Shown: positions 1-20,400 of the stretch, one piece after another
Layout of the letters: every line of letters begins with the position of its first letter
Position numbering within the stretch: position 1 is the stretch's first letter
Source: Rotaria sordida
Lineage: Eukaryota; Rotifera; Eurotatoria; Philodinida; Philodinidae
DNA length: 64,000 bases
Reading direction: 5' to 3'
Assembly: GCA_905250125.1 (NCBI GenBank)
Contig: CAJNOL010000334.1
Coordinates: 1-64,000, forward strand
The notes under the pieces: generated by a model
What the model was told of the DNA's origin: nothing
What the model saw: only the letters and a program-made list of their open reading frames with translations
The model's database searches: none
Position numbers and translations under genes: made by a program

Positions 1-209
1 GCAAAAGAAGACTAAAAATTATTTATTATAACAAATTTTATTTGTTTTTTTTTTTTTTACTTACTAGTCGAGCAAGTTCAGATTTTTCTTCTTCAACACC
101 TTGTTTATAAAGTGGAATTGGATTGAGTGCTGCCTAAATATATTTTCAAAGAATAATTAATTAAGAATAAAAATCAATTAAACTTTCATACATTTAAATC
201 TCCACGCAT
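1..209 (-). CDS. CCT2: T-complex protein 1 subunit beta (CCT2), N-terminal exons, partial
   Basis: This is the start of a cytosolic chaperonin (TRiC/CCT) beta-subunit gene that leaves the window on the left. Exon 1 is 209-192 and encodes MRGDLN. Exon 2 is 133-65 and encodes AALNPIPLYKQGVEEEKSEL followed by ARL. Exon 3 starts at 11 and reads SSF before the window ends. All junctions are GT-AG and in phase. The KQG-EEE-K-E-ARL-SSF pattern is the conserved N-terminus of CCT2, just before the segment leading to the ATP-binding site. CCT folds actin, tubulin and WD-repeat proteins. Only about 32 residues are visible, so no catalytic motif can be checked. The start codon is the only ATG in frame with exon 2 across the short intron. 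The gene is divergent from KATNAL2, with 253 bases between the two start codons. Confidence 0.8.
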
Positions 210-462
210 TTTTTTTTGTTGATGTTTGCTTTTCGTATATATCTAAAAAAAGAAAAATACCAATGATATAATATTAGTTCCTATGGAATCCAAATTTGAC
301 CGAAATGGATGAATGTGTTTCTATATATACATATACATACACAATAAGTAGTGTGACATCTATCGACCAACAAACATGTCTATTACTTAGCAACAGTTGA
401 TCATAATTCATGTTCGATGAGTTCTGTTTTATTTTTGAGATGAAATATAGATTAAGTATTTA

Positions 463-9919
<9,457 letters not shown>

Positions 9920-10050
9920 AGTGTTTTCTTTATATATATAATCAGTTTGTTTCTTTCGCTTGTGAAAAGTACAACATATCGTTGATAATAGGATATATTT
10001 TTTACGGAATGTATATATACATATATATTTATTATTTTTTTGATCTTTTC

Positions 10051-10060
10051 AATAAATAAA
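10051..10060 (+). promoter_or_regulatory. Polyadenylation signal of KATNAL2
   Basis: Two overlapping AATAAA hexamers (AATAAATAAA) sit about 130 bases after the KATNAL2 stop codon. This is a reasonable distance for the poly(A) signal of a short-UTR invertebrate gene. Confidence 0.5.
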
Positions 10061-10959
10061 ATTGATTATGTCATTGATTACATTAAATTAATAAAATGAT
10101 AAGTATGAACTTGTAATTTGATCTTCAATGTCTTGGGGAGATCAGTATGTACACTGATCATACAAATTTTCTCCCTTTTGCTATGTCAATTAGAGAATAT
10201 TGATTGTTTTTGTATATTATATACAAAATAAAAAAGCGTCATGTTGTTCATAATAACAAAGAAAATTTTTGTATATTTATATAGCTAGAAAAAGATTTTT
10301 TATTTGTTATATAATTTTTCTTGATATTTTTGGTTCTATTAATTATAGTTTATGCACTTGGTACTCTGTAATTACAAATTGTGTTGAAAATAAACTTGTT
10401 ATAATATAAGAAGATATCCTATGTGGAAAAATAAATAGTAGGAGAATAAATTTTTCACTGATGTAGTTGTTGTAAATGAGAGATTTGAGTTCTTCCATTA
10501 GGAGACCCAATTTCTCGAAAAAAAAAAAATTAAAATTGAATTTTTAGAATAGGAACATAAGCCGAAATTATCTCTTTCAGAATACTTATAGCTTTTTATC
10601 AGACAACGAGATTTTATTAGATTTATTGGCTGGATTATCATGGTTTCTAAGAAACTTAAAGTTTTTCTCAAAATATGATTTTTCGTCAAAAAAATTCAAA
10701 CTTCTCCCACACAATATTTTGTAGTTGATTTCTATGTTGACAAAAATGATATTTTTTTGTCGTAAGGTCACTTTTTTTTACGCTTATTTCAACACTATGT
10801 TTATTAAAATGCTCATACAACAAAGAAATGAAAGTGAATTTGAAAATTCCACATAGGTGTTGACTTTAATTTGAAATCACTCCGAACTATGTTTTTCTTT
10901 CAATAACGAAGCCTTAAAGATTTTTTTGGAGGCCATAAATAGACTATCATTAAACTGAA

Positions 10960-11085
10960 ACTCAGTTCCAGAGACTCGTGGGCGCGAACTCTTTTAACCC
11001 TTTTAGTCTTACTGAGACTTCCTTGTGAGCTCAATATGAGCTCAAACGACGAATTACAGTTCAAGTAGTTCCTTCGTAGGTGTAA
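10960..11085. repeat. Dispersed repeat copy 2 (matches 1450-1570)
   Basis: Sequence with CCAGAGACTCGTGGGCGCGAAC...TTTTAGTCTTACTGAGAC...TCAATATGAGCTCAAACGACG matches the right-arm region of inverted repeat A in the same orientation. No partner arm was recognised here, so this may be a truncated copy. Confidence 0.5.
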
Positions 11086-11462
11086 AATTAATAATGAAAA
11101 ATGGCCAGACTTAACATAAACAATGTCTTACATGACAAAGATATTATTTATATAGAATTCTCGAGTAGTACGAAAGAAATAATTTTGATAAATATTTATT
11201 TCATTTCAAGAATAAAATTTTCGATAATTATTTACTAGAGATATTTTTTCAATCGTCATATTTTTTTAAACACATATTCAACATTGAAACATATAATCAT
11301 ATAAGTAAACTTAAACAAAACTTTAAGAATATTATGAATGAAAGAAATTCTCGTTATTTTTTTTTCTGTTTTTTGCATATTCTAAAGCAGGAAGAAGAAA
11401 AAAAATAAGAAATAAGATCTAACAATATACAAATCAAAAGAAAAAAAATCAAAATATATCGT

Positions 11463-14400
11463 TTATTTTTCTTTAACAAATGGATGTTCAAGAAGTTCTT
11501 GTGATGATGGACGTAGATTAGGATCATGTCGAAAACATTGTTCAAGAAAATTAATACATTCATTTGATAAACTTAAATCTGTTGGAATTGTTGGTTGTAC
11601 ACCATTTGCAACCCAATTAATAACTTTCCAATAATAAGCACTTGATGCTATTGATGGATTACTCCATGGTATACGACCAGTTAACATATGAACAAGTGTA
11701 CAACCTAATGACCATATATCAGATTTAACTGTTGTTTCATTTTGTGTTATTGTTTCAGGTGCATAAAAAACAATTGATTCACGTATATTAGCAATAGCTT
11801 CCATATCAAGTAATGATGATTGTTTTTTCATAAATTTAAAATCATAAACAAGATTAACATCACCTAATTTAATTGATTGTTTGGTTGAATCTGTTAAAAA
11901 TATATTAACATTACGTAGATCACGATGTATGATTTCTTTATCATGTAAAAATGATAATGCTGATAATAATTGTCTTAAATAACGTTGCACAAGAAATTCT
12001 TCAAAAAAAGCAAAACCAGCTGTTGTTTGTATAATACCTTTATCAACAGATGATGTATCATTTAATGAACATACTAATGAACTTGATGCACGACGTGCAT
12101 CTGTATGTGATGATGATAATGGAGATGTACCAAGTAAAAGTTGTGCTATTGTACCATGACTACAATATTCCATAAAAAATAATATATGATCATGTTCAAG
12201 AGCAATGCCACGATATTTTATTAAATTTTCATGACTTATATGCATAAGTGGTACTAATTGTTCGAGAACTGTAGCAATAGCATTTGCATCATTATGTTGA
12301 ATTTTATATTGTTTATAACAAAGAACTTCATTGGGTTCAACAGTACATTTATAAGCTAAAAAAACAAAAAAAAAACAGATTTTTTTATTTGAATTTTTTT
12401 CTACATGATTTATCTGTATTTTGAGAGAAGATTAGTGCAATTCTAATCTTTTTAATTATGTCTACAAAATGTGGCGATTCTAATGTGAATATTATTGTTT
12501 TCAAGAGAAACATGCCTTTCGATACCTTCCAATATTTCGCCTTTAACTCCATAATTTTTCATCCATTTTTTTTTCGTTCAACGTCTCATTCGAAAGAGCT
12601 CATCAAACTGAACAAAAAAGTCTCTTATGAGACTTCTAAAAAGTGAAGTCTTCGTAGAGAAAAAATAAGCTTTCCAAACAAACTCAGGTTTTTTTCAGAC
12701 ACAGTTTTTTTGATTGCAAACTATATTTCAAGGCTATAGAAGTCGAATAGGAAAATCTAGTATAGTGTATCTTGTAGAGAATTCTGCGCTCTACAAGATT
12801 CATATAAAAATTTGAGAAAAAATTTATCACTTCAGGTGGCTATTTGAAAGACAAAGGAGAGAAAAAGTATGGGACAGGCCAAAAAAAAACCTATCGTTTC
12901 ACCATTAAACATTCTTTTCCAAGCAAAATCCATGTCATATTCGGCATCAACATCAAAAACTGAGTTAGACAACATAGATTTCGTTAAAAATAATTTTCTA
13001 ACAAAATCCATCCTACTTCCCCTCAGCTTCTTTTTATAAATTTTTTTGTCTGCAGTTCTCCTCAGGCAAATTTTGTCAGAAAATTAGTTTTAACGAAACC
13101 TATGGTGCCTGACTCAGTTTTTGACGCTAATGCCGAATATGACATGGATTTTGGTTGAAAATGAATGTTTAATGGTTAAATGATCGAGTTTTTTTGGCTT
13201 GTCCTATACTTTTTCTCTCCTTTGTCTTTCAAATTAAGACCTAAAGTGATATTGTTTTTCTGAATTTTTTTATATGGATTTTGTAGAGCACAAAATTCTC
13301 TACACGATGCACTGTACTAGAGTTTCCTATTTGACCTACATACCCTAGAAATATGATTTGCAATCAAAAAAAAACTGCGTCCGAAAAAAACCTGAGTTTT
13401 TTTTGGAAAGCTTTTTTTTTTCTATGAAGACTCCACTTTTTGGAAGTCTCATAAGAGACTTCTTTGTTCAATTTGATGAGCTCTTTTGAATGAGATGTTG
13501 AACGAAAAAAAAATGGATGAAAAACGACAGAGCTAAAGGTAAAATACTGGAAGATATCGAACAGCATATTTTTTTTTACGACTTCTCAGACCTTCCCTCT
13601 TGTTGTTAAACTTATAACTCCATCAGATATGACCCTGAAAGTGAAAAAAAATTCATAATCTTAGTTTTCTGCAAGGAATTGAATGAGATAAAAAGAATGA
13701 TTTTCTTGACCATGTTCTAAGGATTCTCGATAGGCTCTACAACTACTTATAGATCACTAGAAAAAATATGAAATCATTATAAAACCTTACTTGTTGCATA
13801 TTGTCCACGTGAAAGAAGATTTAATTTATGAAAATTTCGTATTTTTAAATATGCTAAATCTTGTTCCATTCGTTTTGATATTGATGGCATTGGAATTGGA
13901 TGTCCATCATCGGATTTTATTTTACCAATAAGACCATCTTTAAAACGTTGTCGATCTATTTTTCTATCCATAATTACAAGTTGTTGAATTTTTGTTAATT
14001 TATATTTTTTTTTCTGATGTTTATCATAAGAATTTTTTCTTACTGATGATGTTGAAAGTGGTTTAGATAATTTTCTTGGTCGAGTATTTGGGCTTATTGG
14101 TTTTAGTTCATAATTAACATTTGGATTATGTAAACAATTAATTGTTTGTTGCATATTTTCATAAAATTTATTAAAAACTTCATCATTAATATGATTTGTA
14201 AAATGTAATGAACATATATATCGAAGAAAATGTATACCAGGTAATAACCACATAGGTATTGTTGTAGGATATTTTGACATACTTGTTGTTGTTTTTTTCT
14301 TACGAACAAATTTTAACCATAGATTAGCAAATGCAAGTTGCCGTTCAGCTTGAGTTTTTAATGTATTAGTTTCTAATTGTGTTGCATAATAACTTGTTTC

Positions 14401-17400
14401 TCGTATGATATCCATACCAAATGAAAATGCAAGTTCTTCAGTATGCTAAATAAGAACAAAATTCAAATATTGAAACATGAAATATGACATACAAGAAAAA
14501 AAAATGTTTTTTTGACAAGAAACTAAAACTGTAGTTAAATTTTCTATGAATCTTAACGAATGATGTTATCAATTATATCAATCAAAGCAAAATTTATAAG
14601 ACGTAACCGAAAACAAGATTATATTTCGACAGCTCAATTGATCATAACATGAATAAATTTTGAACTTTGAATATACAATCATTTATAATAAAAACATACA
14701 TTTTTTTTTCCTGTGTTACATTTTCGATATTAAAAACTTGAAAATTCAAATTATTTCTATAAAAGAATGAATCAAAAAACGTTAAAAGTTTTCGAAATAA
14801 CAAATAATAGAATTATTATTATAATCTATAGTATTGATAAATCAATTTCATTGAGTCGAAAAAAAAAAGAATAGAATAATTTAAAACAAAAAAAACTTAC
14901 AAGACGATTCAAAACAAACATTTACAAAACTGTCAATCAACAAAAAATTATCACGATTCATTTTTCTTTTTATTCGAAATTATTTACGATTAACATAACA
15001 GTAGGATCGATGGTTATTAGTGTGAATAAAATGAAGGACATCACCTACACCCTTATCTCTCAATATAGTAATGATTGACACTTACACATTATACATACAC
15101 ACAACTTGATATATGATCATTGACAACAGAATTATCGAACCAAAAGAATAATGTTTCAATTATTCTTTTCTAATAACTTTTTATTATTAGTTTATTAATA
15201 TTTTACTTTTATCGCATTTGACACTTTTTCTTGTTTTGTGTTTTTCTATCATATCATTATAAAAATCTCGAATACGTGATAAATATTTGATGACAAGGAA
15301 GAATAATTCAGATGAGAAAAAAAAAAAGTTCTATTCATAAGCGTTATGTCAATATTCTCAGCAAAGGATTTAGAACAGCTCGATAGATGTTACTTTCATA
15401 TCGATTTATACTTTTCTTAGCTTAACCCTCCTAGCAAAACTTTCAAAAAATCTTCTTTTTTTTTTTCTTCAAAAATCTCGCCAGAGGATTTGAGTCATTC
15501 CTAGTACAAAATCCTAGTTCTAATATAAAAAATCACTGTGACATTTATATTCATGTTTTGAACAACTCGAGTTCTATAAAGCAAACTTCCATGTTGGTTA
15601 TTCATCATTTGAAAATAAGACAATTAGAGACAAAAGAAAAATTTATACACTATTTTTTTTTTAAATATAACTTACAACATATGTTCGTGTATCAATTTTT
15701 TCCGATTGTTCAATATCACTTTCATGTGAAGTTTGATTATCAATTGTCTCAATGATTTTTTCAAATTGTTCAACATTATTTACAACACAATTACTTAAAC
15801 TTATTATTGCATGAGCTAAATCACACATAGCACGATCAACTTTTTCAAAACATGAACGTTTTTGTAATATTTGTCCTGTTTTTGTATCAAAATTATATAA
15901 ATCATTTTGTTGAACATTTGTTTTTGATAAACGTTCTTTAAATGATTCTTCAAATTTTTCAAGATTATTTGTTTGTTGTGTTAATAAAAATATTGTTGTT
16001 GTTTTCCAATTTGTATTCAATGGTAAAATTGATGTTAAATTTTTATTTGTTGATATTGTATGTGTTACTCCACGCCATTCTGATTCAAGTTCATTTGATA
16101 TTGGTACACAAAGTACATAGACTAATGGAGGAGACATTTCAATTGTAGAATTCGTTGGTTGTTGAGATGAAGTTGGTGATTGTTGTTGAGTTTGAGGTGA
16201 TTGTTCATCATTTGAGTCACCAGATGAATTTGTATTCGTATTTATACGAAAAGATGATGATAATGTTCGAAGTAATTGAAATTTTGTTGCATTATCTTCA
16301 AAATATTCAGCTGGAGCAAATAAAAGACATTGAGATGATGGTGATGCATCTTTGTCATGTTTCGTATGTGTATGATGATGGTGATGATGATGAAGATGAG
16401 GTTCGGTAACTAAAATTAAATATTAATATGATAAGTAATAAAATCATTTCTTTGAAATATAAGATATATTTTCTATTAGTCGTACGATCAACAAAAGATA
16501 TATTTTTCTAAAAATCTCACCACGAATCAGATGTAACTCGTCGAACTGTATTGAATGAACTAATTCTCATAAATAGAGCGAATCATCAGAGAAAATACAG
16601 GCTTGAAACCCTGGGTAATTAAACTATAAAATCTTTCATACTTATAATACTTCGTTATCGAAATATTGGACAACTTTATTTTGGAAGGAAAAAAAGAATT
16701 TTTACAAAGAAAATCTATTTTATAAAACTGTATATCTTTTAAACTATCTTATATTAATTAATATCAAAAGAAATATATAAATCTTGATACCTAATTTAAT
16801 TCTTTCAAATCGAGCTGTTTTAAGAATAAGTAAAAATCTTCGACAAACAGGTTTTTGTAAATAAATATTCATTGTTAATGCACAATCATCATAAATAGCT
16901 TTGGCTTCACGTAAAATATCTATTGTTAATTTTTTTTGATATTTTCGATGTATTTTCTTTTTAATATGTTCCATTTTATTTGTATCTGTTGGTGCTGTTG
17001 TTGAATGAAATATATCAATATAATCATGAAAATGTTTTATTATATTTGAATACATTTTAAAAAATTTTTCACCAAGTAATTCTTCAATATTCATCATTGT
17101 AGCATATTGTTTTAATGATTTCCATTGTTCTTTAAGTAGAATAGTACAATTATGAAATAAATTTGAACGTAAAGAAAGTTCAATATAACGTTCAATATAA
17201 CTAATAATTTCATGCATAGTATCAATTATATTTTGATCAAAATGTGTTAATTCATCTTCAATTAATCTTAATTCAGGTTTTTCTAAATAAAAAGAAAAAG
17301 AAAAACAAACGTTTTTTGTTTTCTATTTTTCATATTATAAGACTAATTAATTATTTACCAAATATATCAGTAATCATTATTTTAATATAATGACGAATTA

Positions 17401-20400
17401 ATGTTGCACTATGAATTAATATTTTACATTCATCAATTAATAAAAGTAGAGCACCTAGAAAAATAAAAACTTTTTTTATGTATGAAAAAGAAAAGTGATC
17501 AATAAGAAATTGAATAAATAAATAAAAAAAAAAAGAAATCTCACCATACAAATACCTGTCCATGTGATTCAAACCGTTAGTATACCGACGATCAATCGAC
17601 AATAGTTTGACACTTAAATGATTGACTATCCTCTGATCGGCAATCTACTGTTGGTATACCGTCGGTTCTTGTAAGTACGGTGGTTAGGGAGCTGCGGGTC
17701 GACGTTTTTGTGGACACGAAAAAAAAAGTTAAGAATTGGGATCCGGGCCTAGACTCTAACCCGGATCCAGCAGGATTTGCAGTTCCTTAACGATGGTATA
17801 CTAGTGATAGCGTGAACAAATATGCGTTATTGATGATTAGGTTGGTTATTAGGATTCTTATCATAATTTGGTTGTATTGGTATTGAAATTTTTATAGAAA
17901 CTTTGTTGTTCTATTAAGTAATGGTGATGTAGGACGCACTCGTTTTTGATTTTGATTTAATAAAAATTCTAAATTTAAAAGTTGTTTATGTAATGGAATT
18001 TAAAAGATAACTATTGATTTTTGACATTTTTTGCTACATAGGTGATTTCGTCAGTTGATGTCGGGAAAAAAATGTACGAAATGCAAATTACGGGGCAGAA
18101 TAGAAAAAGAACATTATAAAAAAATATCAGTGATATTAATAGCAGACGGAGCAAAACATAACTTCGAATTGAATTATGAAATTTTGTCTTCATATTATTC
18201 GATTTAGTTATTTTGCCTTGAAATTTTATATATTGGAAAAGTTGATTTTCATAATTATGACATATGAAAGAATGCGACCAGATCTGATCTATAGGTTTCT
18301 AACTGTCTGCCCTAAGCCCACTGATCCTTACGAAAAAACTGCTTCGCTCTCGATTGAATTTCATAATGAAAAAATAATGTGGAAATTAATTGAAAGTTTT
18401 GATTCAGTAATCATTCTGCGAAATGTGATCATCGTTAGATGAAATCAACTTTTCTATCTTTTTTTTTTTTCTATCTTCAAAAAATTCATCTGAAGCTATT
18501 AATAATCTCCCTAATGATGGGATCTTGGCTGTTGTTTGATATAACAGAAAATGATATTTCTATCATTGTTTTAAATATCTAAAATGTTTTGAATTATTAT
18601 ACCTGTTGTTGATGTTTGTTCCATTTTTCTATCTTGATGATATTTTTGCCAAGCAAGCATTAAATCTAATGGGATTTGAACAAGAAAAACATATTGTGGA
18701 TAAAGTGATGGTAAATGGAATAATTCAAACATATCAGAAAATTTGCCACTATCAGTCCAAACATGTTTCTCATAAAGACGATAACATATTGTTAACATTT
18801 TTGCAGTTAATATACTTTCATCGATTGTTAATGGTGAAAATGAATTCATTGATAAATTATCAAGGAATGTACATGGATCAGGAAATAAAGTTGAGCCGGG
18901 TAAATGTGGAAATAATGTTGGATCAAGATAATCAAGAAAATATGATTGACGTTTAATTATACTTCGATCTTGAGATAAAAGTTTTAAAACTAATGTTGGT
19001 GCTGATGCTGGTGGAAATGTACTTGATGTTAATGTTGGATTTTGATCAAAACGATTAAGAATATTTATGACAAGATCAGGATATTTTGCTGTATTTTGTT
19101 TTTTCTTTTTATTTGCTAATTAAAAAAAAAAAGCAAAAAAAATTATTTTTTGATCTATTTAAAGAAAATAAATCAAAATTATTTACCAAGATTTGGGTTT
19201 TTTTGTTGTTGTATTTGTTTATTTAATGTTAAAAATTCATCAATTAATTTATCAGGTCCAGCATCAATTAAATAATCATTTGGAACAATATTAGCTGGTA
19301 ATAATGGATGATTTTTATATACTGAATCAAATGTTGTTGCTATAAGATTTCCACTTGTTGTTTGTTCTTTTCGAAATATATAACGTAAACGTTGTAATAA
19401 TGGTCCATGTTTTGAACGAAATATACTTGCTACTAATTCAACTCGAGCATGTGTTAATTGATCATCAATATATCTAAAAATTTTTATATAAAATTTCATA
19501 CAAAATATCAATTAACGAGATATTTGAAAAATTTCTTTAGAGACATTTCAAAGTAAATCAGCTAATATTTGAAAATAAAGTTTTGCCTTAAATATTGAGG
19601 GACTGTTTCTTATAACGGATCTTTATTTTCTAGTATTTTAATAGATTTTTTTTTATTGTTTGAAAGAACATGTCAAGATGCAAAGCATGATAGAGCTCAT
19701 TGTTTTTGGAATTAAGCTTCCTTTAAAAAGGAAGAATTTTGTCATGTTTTGCCTCTTGACATGCTCTTTCAAACAAAAAACAAGAAGGCCTGCAGAGAAT
19801 TTCGGTTTGTCAAATGAGCTATTTTTGATCCTTGTTAGATGAATATATCCCGAAATTGAATGTACCTAGGCAAAAATCGACTTTTGACGGAGTCTTAACT
19901 CATAATATCAGTCACTGAGATCTAATGGCAAAACTCATATGTAAAAATCAAAATAATGTTTGATTTGTCATTCTACTGAATTCTAATAATGAGTGTCGCA
20001 GAATAAATAGCACTAAATCTTGGTGTCTTTTTCTCTTGCTTCCTAAGCATAAGAAGTTTTCTTTATACGTCAAAACATATATAGAATTTCAAGGTGTACA
20101 AAATTGTCAAACTTTATTTTTTCGAACAAGTTGAACCTTGTCGACGTCAAGTTTAAAAGTTTCACACCTACTCAATCATTTCACTGCGATTTTCTATTCT
20201 CTGTTGATGTTTATTGATTTATGTAAAGTTTTTGCTCATCAAAACCTATGCCAAAACTAAATTTTGTGTTCTACGTCTCTACTGGAACACTTGTTTGACT
20301 AATACGGATAGATTGTTTTCGATTAACGTATGTCTTCTCATGTGATTCGAATCAAACAAAGATCATTCGGTACAATATGCGTTATGTCGGCAGTAGTTTG

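Larger units (their letters stand above)
9920..11462. other. Intergenic region between KATNAL2 and MAP3K4 3' ends
   Basis: Convergent intergenic spacer of about 1.5 kb. It holds the KATNAL2 3' UTR with AATAAA signals near 10051, and a dispersed repeat copy at 10960-11085. The rest is AT-rich sequence in which I see no convincing gene. Short open frames at 10498-10771 lack any recognisable domain. Confidence 0.7.

Noticed and set aside
12458..12646. 62-codon plus-strand frame in the MAP3K4 intron
   Set aside because: It is one arm of inverted repeat B; the same peptide appears on the opposite strand in the other arm.
15942..16409. Plus-strand frames over the MAP3K4 exon 7 region
   Set aside because: They are antisense shadows of a well-supported exon.
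17690..17780. GC-richer GGATCCGGGCC...ACCCGGATCC segment resembling 29480-29530
   Set aside because: The match is limited to a few short blocks such as AGCTCCCT and could be chance; not enough to call a repeat family.
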